64,000 bases of DNA from Diplolepis rosae (GCA_030998225.1 JAPYXD010000701.1:15732501-15796500), one strand, 5' to 3'. Positions 1 to 12,879 are shown, counted from the first letter of the stretch. Notes: generated by a model not told the origin, from the letters alone. Made by a program: numbers and translations.

Positions 1-745
1 GTTATACAAACGCTGGTATTTTACTGTCGACTACCAGGGCTGAATAAACACTGGATACACCTTGTACATTCACTGTCGGAAAATTACTTTTTCCACAGTC
101 GGAATAAGGTTAGGCCTGTTGTACACCCAATGTTTTACAAATGCTGGTATTTTCCAGTTGACTACCAGAGCTGAATAAACACTGGATGGACCTGGTACAT
201 CCAATACCCGAAAATTACTTTTTCCACAGTGGGAATAAGGTTAGTCCTGTTCTACACCCAACGTTATACAAACGCAGGTATTTTACAGTCGACTACCAGG
301 GCTGAATAGACACTGGATAGACCTTGAACATTGACTGTCGGGAAATTACTTTTTCCATCGTCGGAAGAAGGTTGGACCTGTTGTACATCCAATGTTGTAC
401 AAACGCTGGTATTTTTCAGTCGACTACCAGTGCTGAATATACACTGGATAGACCGTGTACATCCACTGTCTGAAAATTACTTTTTCCACAGTGGGAATAA
501 GGTTAGTCCTGTTCTACACCCGACGTTATACAAACGCTGGTATTTTACTGTCGACTACCAGGGCTGCATAGACACTGGATAGACCTTGTACATTCACTGT
601 CGGAAAATTACTTTTTCCACAGTCGGAATAAGGTTAGGACTGTTGTACACCCAATGTTATACAAACGCTCGTATTTTCCAGTCGACTACTAGAGCTGAAT
701 AGGCACTGGATAGACTTTGTACATTCGCTATCGGAAAATTCCGTC
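1..745. repeat. 131-bp satellite array, about 5.7 copies
   Basis: The anchor word ACAAACGCTGGTATTTT or a close variant follows GTTATAC-like starts at 1, 132, 263, 394, 525 and 656, exactly 131 bp apart. The array is open at the left edge of the window and breaks off after GGAAAATT near 740. Copies alternate in the stretch before each start: GTTGTACACCCAATG in some and GTTCTACACCCAACG in others, which implies a 262-bp dimer. Open frames inside it run through the repeat and look like chance. Confidence 0.95.
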
Positions 746-752
746 TTAGCCC

Positions 753-1677
753 GTGCAGGAACTGTCCAACTTGTTCCCAAGTTCGAATCCGGGCCCGATC
801 GGATTTTCCACATGTGGCCGCAGGGGGGCACATGGTGTGGCCCGGTTCGAAACCACATCGAATTATGATAGACAAGATTATTTCCAAATTTTGTGTTGTG
901 GTCGTGATATTGTAGTGTTTATATTGAAATTACAATGCCAAAAGCCAAAAGTACATGGCGAGTTCGGAAGCAGAGAATCGTTGGTGAGATTTCTTATATT
1001 TGCATTATAGATCAAGCTAAGTTAATTCACTAGATTCATTATTTAGATAAATCCTATCATTGTAGGTTATCTTTTCTAGACGGTATATTTTATTTGTAAT
1101 GTACGCAATTTATCAAATGTATATTTCTCCCAGCAACTCAGATTCAGGTAATGAACTAGATTATTACTTGAAATATTTTTTTATTTATTTATGTTAATTT
1201 ATAAAGAAAAGAAAATTATAATTTTAAGTGTAGAACGTTATTGTGTTTCATTATTTTTTATATCGTATATTCAATTTGCCGAAGTGGATTTTTTAGAAAG
1301 AAAATTATAAATAATGTAATTTATTTTTAGATTCAGAACAATCGAATAGTTCTTCAGACTAAGAAGATGGGTTTGAAAATTATACTGTTTGTATACTTTT
1401 GATAATACTATTGCATCACTAATCTGAATTTATGGAATACATTTTTTTGAACCAACTATTTATTGTTATTAAACTAAAACCCTTTGAATTTTACTTTTTG
1501 TAGAAATGCAAAATTAGAAGGGTCCAAATCTGGGTTAGACCGGGCCCCCATTTTACAGCTCCAGATCTGAGGCCGATCGGGTAGGGCGTTTCATTACTGG
1601 TCTGGCGCTAGACAGATTACGCAATCAGGGCCACATTTTTCCCGATCAGGGCCGATCGGCACCCTACCAAAATGGTC
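753..1677. mobile_element. Possible inverted-repeat element with GC-rich ends
   Basis: Two GC-rich blocks (about 753-860 and 1520-1677) bracket an AT-rich interior. The left block contains GGGCCCGATCGGATTTTCCA and GTGGCC; the reverse complement of the right block contains GGCCCTGATCGGG, AAAAATGTGGCCCTGA and related words, so the blocks are degenerate inverted copies. No coding sequence or target duplication could be fixed. The left block also holds AGTTCGAATCC, one base from a tRNA B box, which may be chance. Confidence 0.4.
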
Positions 1678-1964
1678 CTTTTAAATATCTAATCTGCCAT
1701 TTCTGGTACGTTATTTATCTATTTAAGGATGTAGTCTCGTGTTCGGGCTTCGAAAAATCGATTTTTTTTCCACATATTTCGAAAGTATAATATATTCAGA
1801 GTATAATGTAAAATATCGTGCCGTTGCTGGAATGAGAACTCCGTTTTGCACTTAGCTCAAACCAATTTTATAATAATATTACAGATGATGTGAATTACAC
1901 ATTTTCTCAAAGTCACTGAATTTCTTTTTGAATTTAAGTGAAACAGGAAATTCAATTTACTTAA

Positions 1965-1985
1965 GGCTCTATCAGCCTTAAGGAA
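1965..1985. other. Conserved hairpin upstream of the CTCATCATG arm
   Basis: TTAAGGCT and AGCCTTAA flank a short CTATC loop. The same hairpin stands at 20535 (TTAAGGTT/GACCTTAA) and 22342 (TTAAGGCT/GGCCTTAA). The changed bases leave G-T (wobble) pairs, so pairing is largely kept. The copy at 7190 keeps only part. Confidence 0.6.
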
Positions 1986-3099
1986 CACATTCTCATCATG
2001 GCGCTCGCGCTTCGCGCTCGATTTTCTGTATACATTTCAGTAACTTTTTAATAAATTACATGATTAAAATAATTTATTTTCTCCAAATCTCTCAAAAAGA
2101 AAAAAAAGTCGTAGACTTTATTTAAGGAAACGATTTTGCAGAACAACGCTTATTTCGTATCTCACATATTTTGGTGAAAAAAATCGAATTTTTTTAATAT
2201 TAAAAATCAAAACATAAAATATACCTCCTGTCCCGAAATGTCTTAATGAGAATTTGTAGACCTCATTTAGGCAAACAATTTTCCATCTAAACGTTTTTTT
2301 TGTATCTCACATATTTTGTCTAAAAAATTGAATTTTTAAATTTTTATCGTATTTTTTGGAATTGAAACGAAAAATGTATCTTTTATCAGAAACTGTGTCA
2401 GACAAAATTTGTAGATCTTTTTGAAATGAACAACTTTGTATTCTTACGCTTTTTTCGTATTTCACATATTTTGTCTAAAAAATGGAATTTTTTCATTTTT
2501 ATCGTATTTTTTGGAATTGAAACGAAAAATATATGTTTTTTCAGAAACTGCGCCAGACAAAATTTGTAGATCTTTTTGAAACGAACAACTTTGTATTCTT
2601 ACGTTTTTTTGGTATTTCCAATATTATTGTTAAAAAATTGAATTTTGGATTTTCAATAGTTTTTTTTTTTAATTAAAAAGAAAAATATGCATCTTATGAA
2701 AAAATGTTATAATTCAAATTTGTAGGCCTTTATGTATTCAATAATATTGTATCATAACGTTTTTTCGTATCTCGTATAATTTAACTGGAAAATGGAATTT
2801 TGATATTGACTTTTTTCGAATTTGAATATGCTGTAACATTTCTAATTTTGATTTAATCAAAAAATGTTATAAGGATAATTTGTAGAGATTTATGAGCACT
2901 ATCAAAACCCAGGATTGGAATTTTTGATTTTTTCAAAAAATTATTTTCAAAAACACAAAAGTAGTGCTCCATCCCTCAATTCTGATTGGATGTGGCTGGT
3001 TAACGAACTTGTCCTTACTTTTTCGGCTCCGATAAAGTGTACCAAAGCTCAATTCAATCTGATAATTCTATCGAGAGTTATGCCGCACACGACCTACTA

Positions 3100-3125
3100 C
3101 AGACAGACAGACAGACAGACAGACA
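3100..3125. repeat. (CAGA)n microsatellite in repeat copy A
   Basis: About 6.5 uninterrupted CAGA units at the same place in the repeat family as the much longer run at 23212. Confidence 0.95.
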
Positions 3126-3242
3126 CTTTCGTAAAAACCATTTTTTCTGACTCAGGGGGTCTCAAAACGTAAAGATTTGATGAAAATTTCGAAAGTCATT
3201 TTTCACATAAAACCAATACCTTCTCATCCATGATGAGAATGT

Positions 3243-4823
3243 AACAAAGCAAGCAAGTTGTTTTGTCGGACAGATCCTTTTAGGCGCATGTATTAAACGT
3301 AACCAAAAAACAACTTTACGTTTATGATCTACTAGAGCAAAATTTATATTGATAAAAGTGGGTCTTAAAAAATTATTGACAAAAATAAATTTTTGTTTAC
3401 ACAGTGAAAAAGTAATAAATACAGAAGATATTCTTTTTACAACGCAGTTTTGTAATAACAGCATAGCAATATTAATTGAATTGAATTGTTAATAGAACTA
3501 GAATTCTTTATTTCTCTGCAACAAGGTTTATATTGGTTTGTTCAACTGTATGTACGTGATTCTCTTAAACAGGTATTATCGGCTTCGGCAATTAGCACTT
3601 TGGTCTTACCTCTCTAATGTTGTCATGTTAATATGGAGAAACGGCAGGTTTACTGTATATACCAAGAATAGCTGATTAGTGTAAGTATAAATTTTTTATC
3701 AGAAATCTGAAATCAAAACTTCAAACGCATTTTTCTCGAAAGAACATTTTTGTAATCGGCGCAAGTGATTAAAAAAATTCTATCCAACCGATTGCTTTCA
3801 TTTTTGTACATGTTATTTTACATAACTATGGCTCCGTCAGGTACAAGAATTAATTAATTATAATAATAATTTTTTTTCTTTTTCACCATATTTTAACGAA
3901 AAAAATTACAATTTTTTTATTATTTTTTTATAAATCCGCCATTTTGTTATTTATTAATAAAAATGTCTATATCCAGTACGGGACAGAGCCACAAGCATTG
4001 AGAATAATAATTATAAACAATTATAAAATTGTGTAAAATTAAGTAAAAAAAATTTTTGTATAGTTCACGATGTGAATAAATACATGTAAAAATTTTGAAT
4101 GATTGTATTTTATTTTGTTATATTTAGTTCCTTTTCTTTAATAATTCAATTTTTGAGGACATTTTTTGCTCCCCTGATAATTTTTTTCCTCGGCACTTAC
4201 ATTGTTTAGCCATAATATTCTTTAAATTAACTTTCGTATTGTATAAATAAAAGAAAAATATTTTGAAGCAAATAAATAAACGTAGTTAGTTTCGTTAAAG
4301 AAGTTTTTGGGATTAAAGCCATGAATCAAATATCGAATCGCGGTTTACTGAGGCATCGAATCTGCAGTTAAGCAGCCAACTTAAATCTCAAATCCGTAAA
4401 TTGCATTTTCTCGTAAGCTGCTAACAGTCAAGGAGAGAAGCATAAGATGATTTTCTTTTACTATTGCTGATGAAACGGTCAACCGAGCCCAAATAAATGT
4501 TTTCCCAGCTTTAAAATATCGATTTCCTTTTCTGCAATGTGATCCTTAATTCTCTTTTCAATGCTAAAGGGCAAACCAAGAGTTTATTTTTCGAACTTGA
4601 AAAAATATAATTTTATTCTCAAAGCTACTCCAGAAAAAGATTACATGAAATATCGTTTTTGCCTTTAAAAACGTTTTGCCTTGTGATAAAATTGAGGGGA
4701 GTAGATCATGTTATTTGATCAGCGAATCAAAAAATCTCTTATTCACAAATCAATTCTAATCCAACTTGAGAATATCTCCCCAAAATTTTAGCCAAAAATT
4801 TAAAGAAAGAGCAGATTAGCCTG
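3243..4823. other. AT-rich intergenic DNA, nothing recognised
   Basis: Many A/T runs and short ATTAATTA-type words, no open frame with a recognisable motif, no RNA gene and no clear repeat boundary. Confidence 0.6.
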
Positions 4824-5043
4824 CTCTCTAAATTTGAATCCGTCAAAATCTACTGATTATTAGTGAAATTTGACAGATTCAAATATCTAAAAAGAGGTTA
4901 CTGTAAATCAGTCAAATTTCACTGATTATTTCAGTGAAAATTGACTGTTTTCACAGTGAAAAATATTTTTTCACTGATGAATCAGTGAAAAGGTAAATCA
5001 CTGATTCAGTCAGTGAAAATTTGACTGATTCAGATTTAGAGAG
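4824..5043. mobile_element. CTCTCT MITE, 220 bp, copy 1
   Basis: Starts CTCTCTAAATTTGAATC and ends ATTCAGATTTAGAGAG, an inverted repeat, with internal alternating TCACTGATT and CAGTGAAA words that can fold into several hairpins. TG stands on both sides. Five other copies lie in this window (25975, 40232, 41106, 45963, 61339). No coding capacity. Confidence 0.85.
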
Positions 5044-6118
5044 TGGAACATTTTTAAGCTTGAGAAACATAGTTTTTGAATAACTTGAACTATAAACGCG
5101 TTTTTTTCGAAACCCCCTTTTCAAAATCAGTGTACACGATTATTGAAAAAAAATTCGAAAAATTGTAATGAAACACAGATATATTACTTAATATTTCGCT
5201 CTACACATACGTGGACCTACAATTTTAGTAATATATTTTATTTAAACAACTTTTTTTCAACAAAAAAATGAAATTTTTTTGCAAAAATTCAAATTTATTC
5301 ATCAAAGAGCCGCTATTCTTTAACTATCTTTTAAATATCAGAGGTTTTCATGGAATCTACATTCATAAGAATGCCAAGAATGCTGACTGCTCTGTTTCAT
5401 ATCAAAATTCGAAACGTTAGAGTGTAAAATTCGAAACGTCAACTTAGCTTTAAAACTGCAAAGTTTATAATTATTGTAATGTATGATAAATTTATAAAAA
5501 ATAATGTCTATTTTCATTATTCACGCAAAAATGTACTTGATTTTGATTAAATATTTAAACTAATTCTCTTCATATGGAGTTAGACTCTAGGTTATTTTGA
5601 AGGTTTATAACGCTTATATTACGGAGCCGTAAAACCCACAAAATCACCCAGATTCCAACACTATGTGGGAAATTAATTCAGAAATTTAATCAAAAAATAG
5701 CTTTATGAAGAGACGGTCTTAATGTTTAGTTCTTTTTCTCTAATGCAAATCATTTTATAACATTGTAATTAATCATACTGCAGAAAATTAAAAATTCTCT
5801 ATTCCCTTTTTCTAAATTTAGAAAATACTCCACTTCATAAAGTTGTAAACCGTATTAATCTTTCAAAGAGGAAGCCTTTTAGCCGTGCTTCAAAATAGAT
5901 TTTCTAGAATATCCTGAAAATCCTGTTTCAGAGAAATTTTTAAGGAGGAGAAAAAGTACGATCTACGATTCCAACGTTTGAACTCTGATGGGAACTTTTT
6001 TGAACGATACGATTATAATATTCCGTGAATGCGTGAAAGTAATATTTCGAAATATACACATTTTTAAAGGTATATTTTCTCCAAAAAAAGTTGGCATAGG
6101 AATTTTCAAATTTTTACC
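5044..6118. other. AT-rich intergenic DNA, nothing recognised
   Basis: No feature supported. Short A/T runs dominate. Confidence 0.6.
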
Positions 6119-6982
6119 AGATGCTTTCCATCTCAATTCAACCGGTCCATTCGGGACACGAATTTATTTTTCAACGAAGCTCAAATATGTTACTCTTTGA
6201 TCAAAATAATAAGACACGTATTTTTTTTTTGGGCCAAAAAAAAAAATTTTCTGAGATTTATCGGCAATTTCGTTTTTGGGGTCAAAATCTATTTTTTCAA
6301 TTATTCGCGAGAACTTTTTTTTCAATTGCCTATAACTTCGTCAAAAATTGACCAATTTTAACAATTTTCACTTTTAAATGTTTGTAATAATTTGGACTAC
6401 CGAATACAGTTATGAACAATTGCTTGTTGATTGTCATTAATTTTTTATTTAGCAATAAACAAAAATGGCCATTTTTTTATATTCATTATCTCGAAAAGTA
6501 TATTTTTTTTTCTTTCAAACTTTTTTCGCATCAAAAAGACACTTTGAGTTTCAATTCTACTGAATCTCTGATTGCTAAAATTTTTTTTACGAGTTATGAT
6601 TTTTTGAAGAAAAAAATCGTTTTTTTTTATTAAATTTTTGTTTATTGCTAAATAAAAAATTAATAACAATCAACAAGCAATTGTTTATAACTGTATTCGC
6701 TAGTCCAAATTATTACAAATATTTAAAAGTGAAAATTGTTAAAATTGGTCAATTTTGAACGATGTTATAGACAGTTGAAAAAAAAGTTATTCTCGCGAAT
6801 AATTGAAAAAATAGATTTTGACCCCAAAAACGAAATTGCCGATAAATCTCAGACAAATTTTTTTTCGGCCCAAAAAAAAATACTTGTCTCATTATTTCGA
6901 TCAAAGAGCAAAATATTTGAGCTTCGTTGAAAAATAAATTCATGTCCCGAATGGACCGATTGAATTGAGGTGGAAAGCATCT
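6119..6982. mobile_element. Long palindromic (foldback) element, 864 bp
   Basis: Left arm begins AGATGCTTTCCATCTCAATT and the right arm ends GAGGTGGAAAGCATCT. The arms match over about 350 nt, including TTCAACGAAGCTCAAATAT against its complement at about 6908-6928 and AACAATTGCTTGTTGATTGT against its complement near 6668. The right arm is nearly a full reverse complement of the left. No protein motif is present. It could be a non-autonomous DNA transposon with very long terminal repeats; no target duplication is certain. Confidence 0.85.
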
Positions 6983-7124
6983 CCATCATTCTTGGTGATA
7001 TTTCCCGAAACGTTAATATCAAGTAAAAAGTAGTTTTTGGGACTAACTGGCAGAAATTCCTAATGGTTCTGGTTTACGGTAAAAAATGGTATTTTCAGGA
7101 ATCAAATTTCTATCCGTGTAGATA

Positions 7125-7683
7125 TGGATTACATTTTCACAAAGTTACTAAATTTTTTAATTTCAAATGAAAACGGAAATTCAAATCTACTAGGCTCTAT
7201 CAGCCTTAAGGAACACATTCTCATCATGACACTCGCGCTTCGCGCTCGATTTTCTCTATATATTTACGTTTTTTCCGTATTTTACATATTATTGTTAAAA
7301 AATTGAATTTTGGATTTTCAGTAGTATTTTTTTAAATCAAAAGGAAAAATATACATAACTTTTTTTCGAACCTTGTATAATTTAATTGGAAAATTGAATC
7401 TAGATATTGACTTTTAAGTATTGGAATTTTGGATTTTTTCAAAAACATTTTTTTGAAAACACAAAAAATGCTCTTATTTTCATAGTTTTGGTCGGATGTC
7501 ACTAGTTAAAGAACTCATCCTTACTTTTTCGATCCCGATAAAGTATGCCAAAGCTCAATTCAATCTGATAATTCGTACAAACCGTTTTTTCTGACTTAAG
7601 GGGTTTCAAAACGTAAAGATATGAAAATTCCGAAAGTGATTTTCCACATAAAACTAATAACATTCTCATATATGATGAGAATT
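7125..7683. repeat. CTCATCATG repeat family, copy B (internally deleted)
   Basis: Shares the upstream segment (GGAAATTCAAAT...GGCTCTATCAGCCTTAAGG), the arm ACATTCTCATCATGAC at 7215 and a degenerate right arm ATGATGAGAAT ending at 7683. It keeps only two internal units and the TTTTTTCTGACTTAAGGGG word but lacks the CAGA run, so it has lost most of the core seen in copy A. Confidence 0.8.
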
Positions 7684-8384
7684 AAAAAAAAACCTTTTAC
7701 ATGTATAAAACGTTGATGTATTTCTACATTACGAAAATGGTAAAACCATCAGAAATACTAAGTCAATTATTTATTGCTGAGAACGTAGCATCTGTGATTA
7801 ATGAAGATGGCTATAATGACTGGAATGAAATATTGTTATATAACTTTCCTTAAGAATTAATATAATATTGTATTTCCAGAAAATAATCGACCTTCAACGT
7901 TTTATCCAAGCAAGAGAATAATATTTTATAGTGAACCCTTAAGAAATTCGCGCATGCAAGCAGATAATCGGATAATTTTAAGAATTTTTGCAATTTCAAA
8001 GTCTGACTTTTTGAAAAATGAAGAACATTCGAATGTAAAATTTTCTTTATATATATGATAATTCGTTAAAATTTATGAAATATTTATTTTCAAATGTCTC
8101 AATAAATCGAATGAAGCAATACATTTATGCACTCACGTATTGCATTCTTAATAAGTATATGATAATTGCATCGGCATGGGGTCAGTTACTTTTTTTCTAA
8201 ATATATAAAATTTCAAAGTGGCAAACGTTTCGGCCATAGATGTGGGCCCTCTTCAGTGCCAGATTTATTTAAAAGTAAAAACATTAAGATATCGAAGCCG
8301 CCTTATCAAATAAATTTAGTAACCTAAGAGTAATACTAATTTTTGTTTTTTTGGATTTTTTATTTTATTACTTTAATTAAGTTA
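7684..8384. other. AT-rich intergenic DNA, nothing recognised
   Basis: A less AT-rich patch at 8217-8260 (AAACGTTTCGGCCATAGATG and following) may be part of an unknown repeat. Nothing else is supported. Confidence 0.5.
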
Positions 8385-8670
8385 GTGTGGACAATTTGGT
8401 TCAGTTTCTACATGTTTACGTCCAAAAAACATATAAATTTGTTTTAAAAATTATCAAAATGATAGAGATAAAAATTGAAGTTAATAGACTACTTTTGGTT
8501 TTGGCAATGTAAAGAATTTTTCCAAATTTTTTTTCTGAAATTGAACTTTTTTTCATTTTTTAATCCAAAAGTAGTCTACCTACGTCCGCTTTTATCTTCT
8601 CCACCATTTCCCAAATTTTCAGAACAAAATTTTCATGTATTTTGGACACAAACATGTAGAAACCTAAAAT
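8385..8670. repeat. Inverted repeat (small foldback)
   Basis: TTTCTACATGTTTACGTCC near 8405 pairs with GGACACAAACATGTAGAAA near 8643-8661, and TAGACTACTTTTGG at 8484 pairs with CCAAAAGTAGTCTA near 8565. The two nested pairs share one centre. No coding motif. Confidence 0.65.
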
Positions 8671-9102
8671 CATAAGATTTGCTAATTTCCTGAGTATCAC
8701 GTGCCCTTAAAGATTTCAGTTTTTTTTAAGTATCGTCCATATTGTTTAAAAATCTGAGAAAATTCTACAATATTTTTAATTAAAATTCGCCATTACTCAT
8801 CTAATATGGCGGTTATCGGGTTGAAAATTTAAGAAAAGACTTTCAGGTTAAGTGCTTTCAAATAGTTGATATGAAATTTCATTTGGTTCGGGAGCAGTTT
8901 TTACATAAAAACCCGGCTATGCCCTTTTTAGGCTATTGCAAATTTGTGAAAGAACTAGTTAAAAGCTTAGAAGAAACTTTCTTTTTCGAAAATTTCCAAA
9001 CTGTTGTCATTTTTTACGTACGAGTACGTTTCATCATTTACAAGATATTTTAAATAATTGTAGTACCAACCCTGGTGAAAGTATCAGATTTAGCTATTTT
9101 TT

Positions 9103-9421
9103 GTTATTCCGAGCCTATCCGAAAAACGGTAGAAAATCAATTCAACCTCATTCTATTTATCCCGATTCAATCCAAGAAATCAATCCAAATGAATCCAAAC
9201 CAAGTTTTCAATCCAAATCAATCCGGGGTCGGAAATATTCAGATTGATTTGGATTGAAAACTTAGTTTAGATTGATTCGAATTGATTTCTAAGATTGAAC
9301 CGAAATGAATTGGATTGATTTTTGACTGTTTTTCATAAAACAAACTACAAAAAGTTTTTCGAAATGGTTCACAATGACTAGGGATGATTCGAAAACTGAT
9401 TCCGGAACCGCTCGGAATAAC
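9103..9421. mobile_element. Inverted-repeat element with AATCAATCCAAAT core
   Basis: Ends are GTTATTCCGAGC (9103) and GCTCGGAATAAC (9410-9421), a perfect 12-bp inverted pair. The interior is a two-sided array of AATCAATCCAAAT-like words, forward on the left and reversed on the right of a GATCGG-like centre near 9228. The structure is a palindrome of a short tandem repeat. Confidence 0.7.
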
Positions 9422-11157
9422 TCTGATTCGAATTGAATTCCAAACCTATATTCTCGCCAGAAAAATCAATATTTTATTTGTAAATACTTAAATATGAAAG
9501 GATGGTATTTATACTGTGCAAAATTGTTTTCTCAAAATTTCTCAGAACATTGATTACTACTATTAATTAATTATAATTTCGGCCCAAAATAATTATTTCA
9601 AAGAAATATATTGTTTTTTTTTCTAAAGTGATTGCAATTAATTTTGACCTCATTTTTCTGCTTTTATAAACTGTTATTTAGTTTGGGGTTGTTTCAATGG
9701 TTGGACTTATTTTAATGTACTGTAAAAATGATTGCATTTATAATTTTTCTTAGTTTTCTTACTACTCACAATCCAATGGATAGTTATTCGAAGTGTATTT
9801 TGGTTGCGCGCGTTTTCTAAAACTAAGGAAAAGTAGTGCCATTTACCAATAATTTCCTATTCCAATGTTTTCAACAATTTTCAACAATTATGAATAAAAT
9901 AATTATTCCAGTAATATTGTCGATCACAAAGCAAAGTTTATTTAAAGGTTGAACCTTGTAATGAGAAGCACACAATTTGAAGGATACATTAGGGATCTTT
10001 TTATATCTATCGATCGTTGGCATTGAAGCTTGACTCTACCGACAAGTCAAGTTTCGAATAGAAAACACAGTCTAAAGTATAATGACTGAAATAAGCGTCT
10101 TCTCTTCCTTACTACGAACTTCTTATGCTACATAAAACACTTTCGATCGAAGAGGAAAAATAGACAGTAGTGAGAACTTAAATTTTTCTCCAGATTGAAG
10201 AGTTTTCGATCGAGATCCAAATTTAATTCAGTCTAGTGTCACATAGACCAGCGGAAGAAGCATGAGGGCAAATCTTTTCCAACATAATCAAGATAAAGAA
10301 AGGTCAGACTCTCGAGATATTAAGACCGCGCTTACGTATAAACGTATGTACCCAACTTTAGTGCTGTGTACACACCTCTCCATGATGGTAACGAGACTTG
10401 TTCAACTTTCCAGCTTCCATACTTTTAAAATATGAGTAACGTTTGGGAAGTATGCGAAAACGACCTTACTTGCTAGAACTGGTTGTTTGTGAAAAGTAGA
10501 GAAGTATGAAAACAATGAAAAAAAATCTCCGTCTAATTTACGAGCAGCAGTACCGGAGACGCAAGAAAATTGTAACATTAGATATCCGTAGTCTTCTTAC
10601 TTGTCAACAAGAAAGCTGATGTTTTTAACTCCTTTCTCACGAATATAAGGCAGATATAGAAATAAATCTTTAATAAATGCTTCCTGTTGTTTCTAATCCT
10701 CACAAAAGATTATTTTTATTTCAAAATCAGCAAACGACTGAGCAAAGTAAACTCATGAAATCATATACGAAAAAAGTAGTATAGTTGAAAGGACTATACA
10801 CAATTTTAGTTCAGCAACATATCTGTCTTGACTATACGATATTAGTATTATAGCTAAACTGAATGTGTGACACAACGAAATGCGTATTTTTCCGTCGTAC
10901 CATTATAATCTTGTTCATGCAGTGATAGAAGTATAGTTGTATATATTATTAGATATAGTGTCTCGACCCATGCGGTATAGGTGAGACAACTATACTGGTT
11001 TGCCACGAAGTAAAAAAATATAAAATTTAAATAAAAAATAATAATAATACATGAAAATGTTTGATTATATTGCAATTAAATTCTGGAAATATTTGTAAAA
11101 TTCGAATAACTTTTCATGCCTCCTATTTTGGAAGAAATGTTAAAATATAACATCACT
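9422..11157. other. Intergenic DNA, nothing recognised
   Basis: Slightly more balanced composition from 9960 to 10620 than its surroundings, but no supported coding frame. From 10770 to 11000, TATAGTTG and CAACTATA words recur, suggesting a degenerate inverted repeat. Confidence 0.45.
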
Positions 11158-11328
11158 TAATAAGTGTCCGGTCTGGCATATAGATGACACCACTGTTGTC
11201 GAATCCATATGATTTCTGGATAGCACCAACCTTTAAACGTTAAGTGTCAAAATTTCATGACAATCTGACGTTTAGTTCAAAAGTTACAGAGGTTTTGGTG
11301 AAGCAACTTTTGTCATTATCAAAACAAT

Positions 11329-12050
11329 GGATAAAATGAGTTTCGAGTGTTAACCAAACATTGCTTTTTAATGGGAAAAAATACTGTTGAAGCAAAGCAG
11401 TTGCTTTATAAGCGTTATGGGGAGTCTGCGCCAGGGAAATCAACAATTATCGATGACGCTGAACCCTTTAGTCGCTCAAAATCAGCAGCTGTTCCGGGAA
11501 ACATAACAAAAGTCCACAAAATAGTTTTGAGCGATCGTAAATTAGAGTTGCATGAGGTAGCTGACACCTTACAGATATCAGACGGTAGTGTGTTTAGAAT
11601 TTTGCACGAATCTTTGGGTATGCATAAGTTGTTTCCGAAATGGGTGCCGCGTTTGCTCACACCAGACCAAAAACAACAACGCGTCGAGGATTCAGAGCGC
11701 TGTTTGTAGCTGTTCAAGCGACGTAAAAGGATTTTATGCGTCGGTATGTAATAATGGATGAAACATGGATCCACCACTACACACCTGAAACAAAAAGATC
11801 GACAGCAGAGTGGACAGCAGCTGGTGAAAGCCGTCCAAAGCGACCAAAAACTCAACACTGGGCTGGTAAGGTTATGGCATCCGTATTTTTGGACGCGCAT
11901 GGTATTTTGTTTGTCGACTATCTTGAGAAAGGTAAAACCATTAACAGCGACTATTACATGGCATTACTGGATTGTTTGAGCCTAGAAATCAAGAAAAACG
12001 GCCTCACATGCAAAAGAAAAAAGTGCTGTTCCACCAAGAAAATGCACAGT
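11329..12050 (+). pseudogene. mariner transposase, 5' part, broken
   Basis: The likely original start is ATG at 11329, followed by stops within 20 codons. From 11347 a frame reads FLMGKNTVEAKQ...GKSTIIDDAEPF...PENITKVHKIV-like and ends at a nonsense codon in ERCL-stop at 11709. Compared with the family, about 14 residues are missing after STIID. The continuation is in another frame from 11736 (RRYVIMDETWIHHYTPETK, ..AGKVMASVF..DYLEKGKTINSDYY), where MDETW carries the first catalytic Asp. In a third frame HQENAQ replaces the family HQDNAP, so the second catalytic Asp has become Glu. The frame is then cut by the insertion at 12051. Confidence 0.9.
12045..12050. other. Target-site duplication, left (CACAGT)
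   Basis: CACAGT at 12045-12050 is repeated at 14129-14134, flanking the 2078-bp insertion. Joining the two flanks with one copy gives a continuous mariner sequence. Confidence 0.85.
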
Positions 12051-12879
12051 TGATACACGCAATAGCGTATATGGTAATAGTCTTCTTTTACCTGACCTTT
12101 TTGATTTTCTCATCTCAAGGGAAAAGAACTGGGAAGTAATTTCATCAGTAAAAGATCTATCTTTCTCTTTCTATCCTTCTTTGTTTGTATTCTCTATCTC
12201 TTTTTACGGCATCCAAGCGTCACTCGCCATCACTGATGCATAGAGAAGTTCTCGGTTACTGTAAGTTACCGTCACGGGCCGGCCAACCCGTTGTCATGTG
12301 CCTTAACGTTACCAGAATTTCAATAAACAAATTCAAAAGAATGAATTAAAAATTAATTAACTTTTAGGATAGATTCAAGTTTTCCAGATCTTTTCCAATT
12401 TTTAGACATAAGTTAGGCTCTTAAATTATTAATATTCAGAATTGTTTAGAAAATACATACTTTTCCCACCACGCCATTGGTGGGACCTTAGAAAATTAGT
12501 TTTAAGGATTAATTTAGTTTATACAAGTATTAATTAATTTTTAAAATCACTTTTAGTACTTCTTAAAGTAGAAAGATATATTAATAAGGTTAATTAAGTT
12601 AGTTTAAGAATTGTTTGTAAATATAGCATTTTCCTGAACGGGCCCATTGGATACGTGTCGAACGACTCAGGGCAAAGAAAAGCGCGTGCTTACCGAGGAT
12701 TGGCTCAGCGGACCCAGTCTTTCGGAAAGTACGATACACGCGGCGCGGAGGGAATGCGCAAAGCGCGGGAGTGTCTTGATTGGCGCGTGGTGACGCCACC
12801 AAGCGTATCATGCCCGCGGATCTCGAACATCCCCACGCCGGCGCTTACCCCCACGCACTTTCCCTTCGAGCCCTTCGGA

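Larger units (their letters stand above)
1854..3242. repeat. CTCATCATG repeat family, copy A (longest)
   Basis: Begins with GCTCAAACCAATTTTATAAT, shared with 22237. It has the inverted pair ACATTCTCATCATG (1987-2000) and CATGATGAGAATGT (3229-3242), and after the first arm the word CTCGCGCTTCGCGCTCGA. The middle (about 2040-2830) is built of five diverged units about 146-155 bp long, marked by CGTATNTCACATATTTTG-like words at 2156, 2311, 2457, 2611 and 2766. A CAGA run sits at 3100-3125, followed by TTTTTTCTGACTCAGGGGG. No transposase is visible, so it is non-autonomous or a relic of unknown class. Confidence 0.85.

Noticed and set aside
331..1010. Open frames across the satellite and its right flank
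   Set aside because: They follow the 131-bp repeat, occur on both strands and have no motifs.
6412..6943. Several 60-75-codon Phe/Lys-rich frames
   Set aside because: They are translations of the A/T runs within the palindrome, mirrored on both strands.
11415..11900. 161-codon minus-strand frame
   Set aside because: It is the shadow of the mariner transposase on the plus strand.
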